This document shows positions 16,411 through 25,757 of a stretch of DNA of 52,216 nucleotides, in pieces. Position numbers and translations under genes: made by a program. This DNA is from Streptomyces sp. CHD11 (GTDB lineage: Bacteria; Actinomycetota; Actinomycetes; Streptomycetales; Streptomycetaceae). A model generated the notes under the pieces. The model saw nothing but the letters and a program-made list of their open reading frames with translations, had not been told where the DNA came from and made no database searches. Within the stretch, counting starts at the first letter, position 1. Each line of letters opens with the position of its first letter. The DNA lies in assembly GCF_018638295.1 (NCBI RefSeq), contig NZ_JABTTS010000027.1, positions 59,012-111,227 on the forward strand. Reading direction: 5' to 3'.

Positions 16411-19403
16411 GGCTGCACCGGCTGGACATCACGGCCTTCGGGCCCTTCGGGGGCACGCAGAGCGTCGACTTCGGCGAGCTGTCCGCCGCGGGCCTCTTCC
16501 TGCTGCACGGTCCCACCGGCGCCGGCAAGACCTCCGTCCTGGACGCCGTCTGCTACGCGCTGTACGGCTCCGTCCCCGGGGGCCGGCAGAGCGGCCAGGG
16601 CATGGCGCTGCGCAGCGATCACGCCGCCCCGGGCACGCGTACGGAGGTCACCCTCGAGCTCACCGTGGCCGGCCGGCGGCTGGAGATCACCCGGCAGCCG
16701 CCCTGGGAGCGTGCCAAGAAGGGCCGCCGCGCGGGCACCACGGTGGACAAGGCCCAGACCTGGCTGCGCGAACGCGACGCCGCCGCGGCCACCTGGAAGG
16801 ATCTCAGCCGCTCGCACCAGGAGATCGGTGAGGAGATCACCCAGCTCCTCGGCATGAGCCGGGAGCAGTTCTGCCAGGTCGTGCTGCTGCCCCAGGGGGA
16901 CTTCGCGCGCTTCCTGCGCGCCGACGCCGAAGCCCGCGGCAAGCTGCTGGGCCGGCTCTTCGACACCCGCCGCTTCGCCGACGTGGAGAAGCGCCTCGCC
17001 GAGCGCCGGCGGGCGGCCGAGTCCAGGGTGCGCGACGGCGACGCCGAGCTGCTGGCCGACGCCCACCGGATGCAGCAGGCCGCGGACGGCACCATGGAGC
17101 TGCCCGAACTGGCGCCCGGTGAACCGGGGCTGGCCGATGCCGTACTGGGTGCGGCGGCCGTCGCCCGCAGCACCGCCCGGGAGCAGCTCACCGCCGCCCG
17201 CTGCCGCCTGGACGCCGCCGAGTCCGCCCTGGACGCCGCCGACCGCTCCCTGGATGTCATACGCGAACGGGACCGGCTGCAACGCCGGTTCGCCAAGGCG
17301 CGGGAGCGGGCGGTACGGCTCGAGGAGCGGGCCGGCGCCCACCGGGAGACCCAGGCCCGTATGGAGCGCGCCCGCAAGGCGGAGACCGTCGCCCCCGCCC
17401 TGGAGCTACGGGACTCCGCCGAGACCGAGCACCGGCGCGCGGCCGCCGGGGAGACGGACGCGCGTGCGGCCCTCCCGGCCTCCCTGGCGGACGCGGGAGC
17501 GGCCGGCCTCGCGGCCGCCGCCCGGCGGGCCGCCGAGGAACTGGGCGGACTGGAGTCGGCCCGCCGCGCGGAGCGGCGGCTGACGGAACTCCACGACGAG
17601 CGCGCCGGTCTGGAGCGCCAGGAACGCGCCGACGAGGAGACGCTCCAGGAAGCGGAGACCTGGCTGGCCGGCTGGGTGCAGACCCGCGCCGCCCTCCAGG
17701 CGGGCATCGCGTCCGCGCAGGAGGCGGCGACCAGGGCCGGTGAACTCGCCGCGCGGCGCGATCCCGCGCTCCGGCGGCTGAACGCCGCGCGGGCGCGCGA
17801 TCGGCTCGCCGGGGAGACGGAGGCGGCCGCCGGCGAGGTCCGTACCGCCCACGAGCAGGCGCTCACCGCCCGCCGGCGCTGGCTCGACCTGAAGGAACAG
17901 CGGCTGAACGGCATCGCCGCGGAACTGGCCGCCGGACTCGCCGGCGGCGAACCCTGCGCGGTCTGCGGCGCCACCGAACACCCGGCCCCCGCCCGCAAGG
18001 TCGACGGACACGTCGACCGCGAGACGGAGGAGCGAGCCCTGGCCGACTCCCAGCGGGCCGACCAGCGGCACGCCGACGCCGAGCGGAGGCTCGGCCCCGT
18101 ACGGGAGGCGCTGGCCGCAGCGAGTGCCGAAGCCGGGGACACCCCCACCGGGGAACTCGCCCGCGCGGTGGAGGATCTGGAGCGGCAGTACACCCGGGAG
18201 CGGGACGCCGCCGCCGGGCTGCACGCCGTGCAGGAGCGGCTGCGCGGGGCGGAGCACGAGCACGGACTGCGGATCACCGCCCAGCACGAGGCGGCCGTCC
18301 GGGCCGGCTCCCGCGTGGGCCACCGCGAGCGCATGGAGCAGGAACGCGCGGCCCTGGAGGCGGAGCTGGTCCAGGCGCGGGGCGAGGCCGGCAGCGTCGC
18401 CGCGCGCGCCGCACAGCTGGAGGAGAGCGCGGCGCGGCTCGCGGCCGCCGCCGACGCGGCCAGGGCCGCCGGGGAAACGGCCCAGCGCCTCAAGAAGGCC
18501 GACGCACGGCTCGCCGACGCCGCCTTCCGCGCGGGCTTCGACACCCCGCAGGCCGCGGCCGACGCCCTCCTGGACGACGCGGAGCACCGTGAACTCCAGC
18601 GCAGCCTGGACGCCTGGCAGCACGAGGAGGCCGCCGTACGCGCGGTCCTCGCCGAACCGGAGACGGCGGCCGCCGCGCAGCAGCCGCCCGCCGACCTCGC
18701 CACCGCTCAGCGAACCGCCGACGACGCGGGCCGCAGGGTACGCGAGGCGGCCTCCGCACGTGACGCCGCCGTCCGGCGCTGCACCGAACTCGACCGGCTC
18801 TCCGAGCGGGCCACCGCCTCGGTGCGCCGGCTGGGGCCGCTGCGCGAGGAGTACGACCGCGTGGCCCGCATGGCCGGTCTCGCCGCCGGCACCTCGGCGG
18901 ACAACGAACGCCGGATGCGCCTGGAGTCGTACGTCCTCGCCGCCCGGCTCGAACAGGTGGCCGCCGCCGCGACCGTACGGCTGCACCGCATGTCGTCCGG
19001 CCGCTACACCCTCGTCCACTCCGACGACCGCACCGGCCGCGGCCGCAGTGGCCTCGGACTGCACGTCGTCGACGCCTGGACCGGACGGGAGCGCGACACC
19101 GCGACCCTCTCGGGCGGCGAGACCTTCTTCGCGTCCCTCGCCCTCGCGCTCGGTCTCGCGGACGTCGTCACCGACGAGGCGGGCGGGGTCCGGCTGGACA
19201 CCCTCTTCATCGACGAGGGCTTCGGCAGTCTCGACGACCAGACCCTCGACGAGGTCCTGGACGTCCTGGACTCCCTGCGCGAACGCGACCGCAGCGTCGG
19301 CATCGTCAGCCACGTCGCCGATCTGCGGCGGCGGATACACGCCCAGCTGGAGGTCGTGAAGGACCGCTCCGGTTCGCGGCTGCGGCAGCGCGGGAACGGG
19401 TAG
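16407..19403 (+). CDS. sbcC: exonuclease subunit SbcC (Rad50-like SMC ATPase)
   Basis: 998 aa. Walker A GPTGAGKTS is at 35-43, and the Q-loop region has MSREQFCQVVLLPQGDFARFL. Two long Ala/Glu/Arg coiled-coil arms flank the zinc hook EPCAVCG (Cys517 and Cys520). The C-terminal ATPase lobe has the signature LSGGETFFASLALALGLADVV and Walker B LDTLFIDEGFGSLD. It works with SbcD as an ATP-driven DNA end nuclease. A GGGAGG ribosome site precedes the ATG within sbcD, and the 4-bp overlap implies coupled translation. Confidence 0.96.
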   Translation: MRLHRLDITAFGPFGGTQSVDFGELSAAGLFLLHGPTGAGKTSVLDAVCYALYGSVPGGRQSGQGMALRSDHAAPGTRTEVTLELTVAGRRLEITRQPPWERAKKGRRAGTTVDKAQTWLRERDAAAATWKDLSRSHQEIGEEITQLLGMSREQFCQVVLLPQGDFARFLRADAEARGKLLGRLFDTRRFADVEKRLAERRRAAESRVRDGDAELLADAHRMQQAADGTMELPELAPGEPGLADAVLGAAAVARSTAREQLTAARCRLDAAESALDAADRSLDVIRERDRLQRRFAKARERAVRLEERAGAHRETQARMERARKAETVAPALELRDSAETEHRRAAAGETDARAALPASLADAGAAGLAAAARRAAEELGGLESARRAERRLTELHDERAGLERQERADEETLQEAETWLAGWVQTRAALQAGIASAQEAATRAGELAARRDPALRRLNAARARDRLAGETEAAAGEVRTAHEQALTARRRWLDLKEQRLNGIAAELAAGLAGGEPCAVCGATEHPAPARKVDGHVDRETEERALADSQRADQRHADAERRLGPVREALAAASAEAGDTPTGELARAVEDLERQYTRERDAAAGLHAVQERLRGAEHEHGLRITAQHEAAVRAGSRVGHRERMEQERAALEAELVQARGEAGSVAARAAQLEESAARLAAAADAARAAGETAQRLKKADARLADAAFRAGFDTPQAAADALLDDAEHRELQRSLDAWQHEEAAVRAVLAEPETAAAAQQPPADLATAQRTADDAGRRVREAASARDAAVRRCTELDRLSERATASVRRLGPLREEYDRVARMAGLAAGTSADNERRMRLESYVLAARLEQVAAAATVRLHRMSSGRYTLVHSDDRTGRGRSGLGLHVVDAWTGRERDTATLSGGETFFASLALALGLADVVTDEAGGVRLDTLFIDEGFGSLDDQTLDEVLDVLDSLRERDRSVGIVSHVADLRRRIHAQLEVVKDRSGSRLRQRGNG

Positions 19404-19405
19404 GC

Positions 19406-19445
19406 GGCTCACCGGCTCACCGGCTCACCGGCTCACCGGCTCACC
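19406..19445. repeat. 8-bp tandem repeat, five perfect copies
   Basis: Unit GGCTCACC repeated five times without mismatch, starting 2 nt after the sbcC stop codon and fading into a degenerate sixth copy. It is likely to vary in copy number between strains. Confidence 0.9.
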
Positions 19446-19635
19446 CGGTCACCCGTGGGCACCGACGGCCGGGGATGCGGGATGCCGGGCCCCTCCGTCC
19501 GGGAAGGGAGCCGACCCGCCGGACGCGGCGATGACACGCAGAACCGGGGCGTGGGGCGGGCCGGGCGGCGGAGTACCGGCCCGGGCGGGGATATTCGCGT
19601 GCGCCGGCCCCCTGGGTGACCCATGATGGGCGATC

Positions 19636-20481
19636 ATGCCCAGGTTTCCGCACCCCGCCCCCGAATCGCTCCGCCGTGACCCCCTGCCCCTGCGCGGCCG
19701 GACCGCGCTGGTCACCGGGGCCAGCAGACGCGGCGGCATCGGCCACGCCGTCGCGCGGCGGCTCGCCGCCTACGGGGCCAGTGTCTACCTGCACCACCAT
19801 GTGCCGCACGACGCCGCCATGCCCTGGGGCGCCGACCGCCCCGAGGACGTGACCGCCTCCGTGCGCGAGGCCCTCGGCGACCCCGGCGCGCGGGTGCTCT
19901 CCGGACCCGGTGACCTGTCCGCACCCGAAGCACCCGCCGCACTGCACGCCCGCGCGGCGGAGGCGCTCGGCGGCCGTCTCGACATCCTCGTCGCCAACCA
20001 CGCCCTCAGCGGCTCCGACGGGGACCTCGACACGATCGACGCCGCCATGCTCGACGCGCACTGGGCCGTCGACGCCCGCTCGGTGCTGCTGCTCGTCCAG
20101 GCCCACGCCCGGCACCGCGCCGCCCTGCCGGCCCGCACCCCGGGCGGGCGGGTGATGATGATGACCTCCGGGCAGGACATCGCCGGCGGGATGCCGGGCG
20201 AGATCGCCTACGCCCTCCAGAAGGGCGCCCTGGCCTCCGTCACGCGCTCCCTGGCGACCGGTCTGGCCGAGCACGCGGTCACCGTGAACACCGTCAACCC
20301 CGGCCCGGTGGACACCGATTACCTGACCGGCGAGGAGTACGACGCCGTCGCCGCGCTCTTCCCCGCGGGACGCTGGGGCATGCCCGACGACCCGGCCCGC
20401 CTCATCGCGTGGCTGGCCACGGACGAGGCGGACTGGATCACCGGTCAGGTCATCGACTCCGAGGGCGGATTCCGGCGCTGA
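19636..20481 (+). CDS. short-chain dehydrogenase/reductase (FabG-like)
   Basis: 281 aa. The classical SDR pattern is present: TGASRRGGIGHAVARRL (cofactor glycines, 27-43), ILVANHALSG in place of NNAG, Ser178 in MMMTSG, and the catalytic Tyr192-x3-Lys196 in YALQK. VNTVNPGPVDTDY and GQVIDSEGGFRR complete the fold. About 15 residues longer than usual at the N-terminus (MPRFPHPAPESLRRDPLPLRG). The insertion HHHVPHDAAMPWGADRPED after the second strand is typical of an NAD(P)-SDR subgroup with unknown substrate. A -10-like CATGAT lies 8 nt before the ATG. It is convergent with the DUF885 gene, only 6 bp apart. Confidence 0.85.
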   Translation: MPRFPHPAPESLRRDPLPLRGRTALVTGASRRGGIGHAVARRLAAYGASVYLHHHVPHDAAMPWGADRPEDVTASVREALGDPGARVLSGPGDLSAPEAPAALHARAAEALGGRLDILVANHALSGSDGDLDTIDAAMLDAHWAVDARSVLLLVQAHARHRAALPARTPGGRVMMMTSGQDIAGGMPGEIAYALQKGALASVTRSLATGLAEHAVTVNTVNPGPVDTDYLTGEEYDAVAALFPAGRWGMPDDPARLIAWLATDEADWITGQVIDSEGGFRR

Positions 20482-20487
20482 CCCGGC

Positions 20488-22176
20488 TCACAGCGCCGAC
20501 AGTTCGTCCACCAGGTCGTCCAGGCCCAGCGAGCCCTGGGACAGCGCGGCCATGTGCCAGGCCTTGAGGTCGAAGGCGTCGCCGTGCCGCTCGCGGGCGT
20601 TGGCCCGGCCCAGCAGCCACGCCCGCTCGCCGAGCTTGTAGCCGATGGCCTGGCCCGGGATCGTCAGATAGCGGGTCAGCTCGCTCTCCACGAAGTCCGC
20701 CGGCCGGCTGCTGTGCGACCCGAAGAACTCCTCGGCCAGTTCCGGCGTCCAGCGCTCACCCGGGTGGAACGGCGAGTCCGCCGGGATCTCCAGCTCCAGG
20801 TGCATACCGATGTCGACGATGACCCGGGTCGCCCGCATCATCTGCGCGTCCAGGTAGCCCAGTCGCTCCTCCGCGTCGGTGAGGAAGCCGAGTTCGTCCA
20901 TCAGCCGCTCCGCGTACAGCGCCCAGCCCTCGGCGTTGGCGCTGACCATGCCCACCGAGGCCTGGTAGCGCGAGAGGTTCCCGGCGACGTGCACCCACTG
21001 CGCGAGCTGGAGGTGATGGCCGGGGACACCCTCGTGGTACCAGGTCGAGACCAGGTCGTAGACCGGGAAGCGGGTCAGTCCCATGGTGGGCAGCCAGGTG
21101 CATCCGGGCCGCGAGAAGTCCTCCGACGGGGGTGTGTAGTACGGCGCCGCCGCACTGCCGGGCGGGGCGATCCGGGACTCCACCTTCCGTACCCGGTCGG
21201 CGAGGTCGAAGTGGGTGCCGTCCAGGGCCTCGACGGCCCGGTCCATCACGCCCTGGAGCCACGCGCGGACCTCGTCGACGCCCTCGATGTGGCGTCCGTG
21301 CTCGTCCAGGTGTTCCAGGGCCACCCACGGCGTCCGCGCGCCGGGAAGGATCTTCTCCGCCTCCTTCCTCATCTCGCCGAGCAGGCGGTGGTACTCGGAC
21401 CAGCCGTACGCGTACGCCTCGTCCAGGTCAAGGTCGGTGCCGTTGTAGTACCGGGACCAGCGGGCGTAGCGCTCCCGGCCCACCGTGTTCGGCGCGTCCT
21501 CCACGGCAGGCGCGTACACATCGCGCATCCAGTCCCGCAGCCCGACGACGGCCGCGGTCGCCGCGCCGGCGCCCTCGTCCAGCTCCGCGCGCAGCGTGTC
21601 CGGTCCCCCGGCGGCGAAGTCCTCGAACCAGCCGCGGCCCTGGCCCGTGTCCGCCCACTCGGAGAGCTGCCCGACGAACGTCCGCGTCGGGCGCGGAGCC
21701 GCGTACAGCTTGCGCTCCAGGCCGAGTGCCAGGGACTCCCGGTAGCCGGCCAGGGCCGCCGGGACCGCGCGCAGCCGCCCGGCGATCGCCGACCATTCCT
21801 CCTCCGTCCCCGCCGGCGTCACGGTGAACACCTCGCGCACCGAGTGGGCGACGGTGCCCAGGTTGCCCACCGCGCGCAGACCTTCGCCGGCCTCGTGCAC
21901 GGCCAGTTCCGCGGTGAGCCGCTCGCGCAGCAGACGGGCACAGCGGCGTTCGGCGTCGCTGTCCGCGCCGGGCTGCCGCTCGGCCTCGCCGAGCCGTCCC
22001 AGCGTGGCCCGGATCAGCTCGGCGGCCGCTTCCTGCCCGGCCGGCGAGAGGTCGGGCAGCAGGGAGGAACTCTCCTTCACTCCGAGATACGTGCCGGTGA
22101 TCGGGTCGAGGGCGATGAGCTGGTCGACGTAGGCGTCGGCGACCTGACGGGGGAGGGAGCTGTTGGTCTGTGACAT
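20488..22176 (-). CDS. DUF885 family protein, putative zinc metallopeptidase
   Basis: 562 aa. The diagnostic motif TWYHEGVPGHHLQLAQ is at 378-392, with HEGVPGHH resembling a zinc-binding HExxH variant; DUF885 proteins are helical and distantly related to M32 carboxypeptidases. There is no signal peptide, so it is cytoplasmic. The ATG at 22176 (MSQTNS) has AGGATGG upstream; a second ATG at 22185 is also possible. Substrate unknown. Confidence 0.85.
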   Translation of the reverse strand: MSQTNSSLPRQVADAYVDQLIALDPITGTYLGVKESSSLLPDLSPAGQEAAAELIRATLGRLGEAERQPGADSDAERRCARLLRERLTAELAVHEAGEGLRAVGNLGTVAHSVREVFTVTPAGTEEEWSAIAGRLRAVPAALAGYRESLALGLERKLYAAPRPTRTFVGQLSEWADTGQGRGWFEDFAAGGPDTLRAELDEGAGAATAAVVGLRDWMRDVYAPAVEDAPNTVGRERYARWSRYYNGTDLDLDEAYAYGWSEYHRLLGEMRKEAEKILPGARTPWVALEHLDEHGRHIEGVDEVRAWLQGVMDRAVEALDGTHFDLADRVRKVESRIAPPGSAAAPYYTPPSEDFSRPGCTWLPTMGLTRFPVYDLVSTWYHEGVPGHHLQLAQWVHVAGNLSRYQASVGMVSANAEGWALYAERLMDELGFLTDAEERLGYLDAQMMRATRVIVDIGMHLELEIPADSPFHPGERWTPELAEEFFGSHSSRPADFVESELTRYLTIPGQAIGYKLGERAWLLGRANARERHGDAFDLKAWHMAALSQGSLGLDDLVDELSAL

Positions 22177-22208
22177 GCGGACCATCCTGGTACGCGGCCC
22201 GCCGCGCG

Positions 22209-22700
22209 TCACCCGGATTGTGCGGAGGGAGAGGGCGGCAGCATCGGGCCGCAGTCCCACTGCTGGAAGATCAGCCGGGTCTCCACCCGCGCCACCTCGC
22301 GCTGTGAGGTGAACTCGTCGAGTACCAGCCGCTGCAGATCCGCCATGTCCGCGACCGCCACATGCACCAGGTAGTCGTCCGGGCCGGTCAGATGGAACAC
22401 GGTCAGCGACTCCGGCAGGACCCGGATCCGCTCCACGAAGGGGCCCACCAGCTCTCGCCGGTGCGGTCTGACCTGTACCGACAGCAGTGCCTGCAGACCC
22501 CGCCCCAGCCTGGCGGGGTCCAGTTTCAGCCGGTGCCCGAGGATCACACCGGAGCGGCGCAGCCGGGTCACCCGGTCCAGACAGGTCGACGGTGCGACCC
22601 CGACCTGCGCGGCGAGATCCCGGTACGTCGCCCGGGCGTCGTTCTGCAACAGCCGCAGCAGATGAAGGTCCACCGGATCCAGTACGACAGATTCGGCCAT
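22209..22700 (-). CDS. Lrp/AsnC family regulator
   Basis: 163 aa. The N-terminal helix-turn-helix is clear (LDPVDLHLLRLLQNDARATYRDLAAQVGVAPSTCLDRVTRLRRSGVI), followed by the RAM ligand domain (ALLSVQVRPHRRELVGPF ... VFHLTGPDDYLVHVAVADMADLQRLVLDEF). It is divergent from the methionine-gamma-lyase-like gene, 59 bp away, like the MdeR-MdeA pair of Pseudomonas, where an Lrp-type protein controls methionine gamma-lyase. A -10-like TACGTT (22712-22707, minus strand) lies exactly 6 nt before the ATG, so the mRNA is probably leaderless. Confidence 0.92.
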   Translation of the reverse strand: MAESVVLDPVDLHLLRLLQNDARATYRDLAAQVGVAPSTCLDRVTRLRRSGVILGHRLKLDPARLGRGLQALLSVQVRPHRRELVGPFVERIRVLPESLTVFHLTGPDDYLVHVAVADMADLQRLVLDEFTSQREVARVETRLIFQQWDCGPMLPPSPSAQSG

Positions 22701-22703
22701 CGG

Positions 22704-22743
22704 CCGAACGTAGCACGGCAACCGCCACCACAGACCCGTTCGG
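22704..22743. promoter_or_regulatory. inverted half-sites in the Lrp/lyase divergent promoter
   Basis: CCGAACG (22704-22710) and CGTTCGG (22737-22743) are perfect inverted copies whose centres are 33 bp apart, about three helical turns. They fill the 59-bp gap and the left copy overlaps the regulator's -10. Likely binding sites for the Lrp protein. Confidence 0.5.
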
Positions 22744-22759
22744 TGTTCACCCTGCTTCC

Positions 22760-23950
22760 ATGGACATGGGCATGGACACGCGACGCACCACCAGAGCACT
22801 CGCCACCGAGGCCGTGCACGCCGGCCGGGACGATCTCGCCGGACTCGGACTGCACGCCCCGCCGATCGACCTGTCCACCACCTATCCCTCGTACGACAGC
22901 CGCGCCGAGGCCGCCCGTATCGACGCCTTCGCCACCACCGGCGCCGAACCGGACGGGCCGCCCGTCTACGGGCGGCTCGGCAACCCGACCGTCGCCCGTT
23001 TCGAGACCGCGCTGGCCCGGCTGGAGGGCACCGAGTCGGCGGTCGCCTTCGCCAGTGGCATGGCCGCGCTCAGCGCCGTCCTGATGGTCCGCGGCTCGAT
23101 GGGGCTGCGCCATGTCGTCGCCGTTCGGCCGCTGTACGGGTGCAGCGACCATCTGCTGACCGCCGGGCTGCTCGGCTCCGAGGTGACCTGGACCGACCCG
23201 GCCGGGGTCGCCGACGCGCTGCGTCCGGACACCGGTCTGGTGCTGGTGGAGTCCCCGGCCAACCCCACGCTCGCCGAGGTCGATCTGCCGGCCGTCGCCC
23301 ACGCGTGCGGCTCCGTGCCGCTGCTGGTCGACAACACCTTCGCCACCCCGGTCCTGCAGCGCCCGGCCGAGCAGGGGGCGCGACTGGTGCTGCACAGCGC
23401 GACGAAGTACCTCGGCGGTCACGGGGACGTGCTGGCGGGTGTGGTGGCCTGCGACGAGGAGTTCGCGGGGCGGTTGCGCCAGGTGCGGTTCGCCACCGGC
23501 GGCGTGCTGCATCCGCTGGCCGGCTATCTGCTGCTGCGGGGCCTGTCGACGCTGCCGGTCCGGGTGCGGGCCGCGTCCGCGTCCGCGGCGGAGCTTGCCG
23601 CCCGGCTCGCCGACGACCCGCGCGTGAGCCGGGTGCACTACCCGGCCATCGGCGGGGCGATGGTCGCCTTCGAGGTGAACGGCGACCCGCACGAGGTGAT
23701 CGCCGGCGTACGGCTGATCACCCCCGCGGTGAGCCTCGGCAGCGTGGACTCCCTCATCCAGCACCCGGCGTCCATCAGCCACCGCATCGTCGACGCCGAC
23801 GACCGCAGGGACGCCGGGGTCAGCGACCGGCTGCTGCGCCTCTCGGTCGGTCTGGAGGACATCGAGGACCTGTGGGCCGATCTGGACGCGGCCCTGGGGG
23901 AGCGGACCGGGACGACGCCCGACCGCACCCGGGCGCTGGCCCGGGGCTGA
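22760..23950 (+). CDS. methionine gamma-lyase-like trans-sulfuration PLP enzyme
   Basis: 396 aa from the first of three closely spaced ATGs (22760, 22766, 22772); the third has the closest ribosome-site-like GGGC but none is strong. Cys/Met metabolism PLP family: PPVYGRLGNPT, FASGMAA, and the PLP lysine Lys216 in LHSATKYLGGHGDVLAG. The loop PLYGCSD carries Cys128, matching Cys116 of P. putida methionine gamma-lyase, where cystathionine enzymes usually have Gly. The segment between VHYPAI and GGAMVAFEV is about 20 residues shorter than in relatives. It may degrade methionine to methanethiol, oxobutyrate and ammonia; cystathionine gamma-lyase is the alternative. Confidence 0.75.
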   Translation: MDMGMDTRRTTRALATEAVHAGRDDLAGLGLHAPPIDLSTTYPSYDSRAEAARIDAFATTGAEPDGPPVYGRLGNPTVARFETALARLEGTESAVAFASGMAALSAVLMVRGSMGLRHVVAVRPLYGCSDHLLTAGLLGSEVTWTDPAGVADALRPDTGLVLVESPANPTLAEVDLPAVAHACGSVPLLVDNTFATPVLQRPAEQGARLVLHSATKYLGGHGDVLAGVVACDEEFAGRLRQVRFATGGVLHPLAGYLLLRGLSTLPVRVRAASASAAELAARLADDPRVSRVHYPAIGGAMVAFEVNGDPHEVIAGVRLITPAVSLGSVDSLIQHPASISHRIVDADDRRDAGVSDRLLRLSVGLEDIEDLWADLDAALGERTGTTPDRTRALARG

Positions 23951-23967
23951 GACACCGGACGCGGGGA

Positions 23968-23991
23968 ACGGCCCGGCGAGCGCCGGGCCGT
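23968..23991. terminator. bidirectional terminator hairpin
   Basis: ACGGCCCGGC pairs perfectly with GCCGGGCCGT (10 bp, 4-nt loop) in the 111-bp gap between convergent lyase and ACT-GNAT genes. No T-tract, but the stem is very stable. Confidence 0.75.
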
Positions 23992-24061
23992 GTCCCGTTC
24001 CCGCGCGCTGGGTGCGCCTGCCACCGGGTCCGGGCCGTCGCCCGCGGGGCCCGGACGGGCC

Positions 24062-25324
24062 CTACGGCCGGCCGATCCGCTCACCGGACCCCCGTACCCG
24101 GCCGGCCGGTACGGCGTCCAGGCGGGCGGTGATCACAAGGGTGCCCTCCTCGATCTGGTAGTCGAGCGGCAGGCCCAGGCCGCGCATCGCGGCCACCATG
24201 CCGGTGTTGGCCGCCTGCGTCACGGCGTACACCTGGGCGCAGCCCGCCTCGGCCGCCATGGACACCAGCCGTGTGAGGAGTTCCCCGCCGATGCCCCGGC
24301 GCTGCCAGGCGTCCTCCACGATCAGCGCGACCTCGGTCTCGTCACCGTCCCACAGCAGATGACCGAGGGCGACGATCCGTCCCGAGGCGGTCTGTGCGGT
24401 GAGCGTCCGCCCGAAGCGCGGGCTGAGCAGGTGGTTCAGGTAACGGTCGGCGTCACCGACCGGCCCGTGGTACCGCCTGCGCAGGGTCTCGGGGGAGCAC
24501 CGCTCGTGCATCGCCCGCGCGGCTGCCAGATCACCGGTGTCCGCCCGGCGCACGGAGAGGTCACCGCCCTCCGGCAGTGTGAGCAGATCACGGCCGCGCG
24601 GCATCCGCGGGCCGAGCCGGGCGTCCAGCTCCACCAGCGCGCGGGCGCGGGCGAACTCGGTGGGCGTGAAGGGCAGATACGGCCGCTCCACGGTGAGCAC
24701 ACCGCCCTCGGGGTCACGCAGCCGGATGACGGTGTCGTCCAGGCTCCCCTCCGCCGGTACGGCCCCGGCCGCGGTTTCGCCGGAGGCCGGGGCGGCGGGC
24801 CGTGAGCGGATCGTGCACCGCCCCAGCAGCTGGCGCAGTGCCAGGGGCAGTTCGGCGGCGTCCGAGGCGGTGCGGGCGGCCAGTGACAGCACCCGGGTCG
24901 GGGCGTCCACCAGATCGTGGGCGTCGGCCCGTTCGGTCCAGATGTCCCTGCCCCCGGCGAGCGTCACCGCGGTGGTCAGGTCCGTGCCCGCCGGCGCGCG
25001 CAGCAGGAACTCGTCCACGATGTCCTCGCCCAGCGGGTGCGTCTGCAGGCTCAGGATGTCGACCTGACGCTCGGCCAGGGCCGTGCACAGTGCGGCCAGG
25101 GCACCCGGCTCGTCCTTCACCGTGGTCCGCATCCGCCACAGCACGCTCTCCCCGCGCGCGGCGGAGGACGGTGGGGCGTCGCCGGTATCGTGCGCCGGAG
25201 GCGCGTGGCCGTGGCGGCGTGCCCACCACGCGTGGAACGCGGCGGTGCACCGCGCGGCGGGTCCGGCCGGGTTCCGGCCGGACTGCGCGGGGCCGCCGTG
25301 CCGGGTGTACTTCACTTCAGACAT
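24062..25324 (-). CDS. ACT-domain-fused GNAT acetyltransferase
   Basis: 420 aa. Residues about 62-135 form an ACT amino-acid-sensing domain (MRTTVKDEPGALAALCTALAERQVDILSLQTHPL). A variable linker follows, then a GNAT domain from about 255 (LSVRRADTGDLAAARAMHERCSPETLRRRYHG ... VALIVEDAWQRRGIGGELLTRLVSMA), where QRRGIG is the acetyl-CoA loop. ACT-GNAT proteins that acetylate lysines of target enzymes under amino-acid control have been described in actinomycetes. The ATG at 25324 is chosen because TATGAG (25338-25333) would serve as a -10 seven nt upstream (leaderless); ATG 25336 is an alternative. A perfect 14-bp palindrome lies 37 bp upstream. Confidence 0.85.
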   Translation of the reverse strand: MSEVKYTRHGGPAQSGRNPAGPAARCTAAFHAWWARRHGHAPPAHDTGDAPPSSAARGESVLWRMRTTVKDEPGALAALCTALAERQVDILSLQTHPLGEDIVDEFLLRAPAGTDLTTAVTLAGGRDIWTERADAHDLVDAPTRVLSLAARTASDAAELPLALRQLLGRCTIRSRPAAPASGETAAGAVPAEGSLDDTVIRLRDPEGGVLTVERPYLPFTPTEFARARALVELDARLGPRMPRGRDLLTLPEGGDLSVRRADTGDLAAARAMHERCSPETLRRRYHGPVGDADRYLNHLLSPRFGRTLTAQTASGRIVALGHLLWDGDETEVALIVEDAWQRRGIGGELLTRLVSMAAEAGCAQVYAVTQAANTGMVAAMRGLGLPLDYQIEEGTLVITARLDAVPAGRVRGSGERIGRP

Positions 25325-25757
25325 GTCACGACTCATACAGGCACTGTGAAGGAATCGTGTTTCGTGATCACGAACATGCTGTGACTGAAGGGTAAAGGCC
25401 GTACTTCTGTCCGATGTGCTGCACAACTGACCGACGAGGTACGGCTGCAGTGTCTTCGTGAACAGCCCGGTGGAGACGTGGGAGAGCTCGGCGCCTTCAC
25501 CCCCACCCGCCCGGCGGACTCCCGGAACGGCTCGAAGTCACCGGACGCGGTCCGTCGGTCCGGTAGTCCCGCGCCGGGTGGGTGCGCCTGGCGCCGTCAG
25601 CCACACGGTGCCGGTGATCCGGCGGCGTTTCACACACCGCGGCGGCTCCGCGACCGCCGCTCCCTGCCCCCGGTCGCGTCCGGTGCGACGGACCGATCGG
25701 CACGCCGGCGGCGATCACCTTCCACGCCGCCCGCGATCGCGCCCCCGGGCCGCACGT
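25325..25757. other. 433-bp intergenic region, promoter of ACT-GNAT gene
   Basis: The left third holds the ACT-GNAT promoter and palindrome. From about 25440 to 25757 I see no protein, RNA or clear hairpin that I can name; open frames there have no family-like content. Confidence 0.4.
25361..25374. promoter_or_regulatory. perfect 14-bp palindrome upstream of ACT-GNAT gene
   Basis: TTCGTGATCACGAA, fully symmetric, unusually A+T rich for this genome. It lies 22 bp before the -10-like TATGAG and so covers the -35 zone. Strong operator candidate. Confidence 0.6.
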
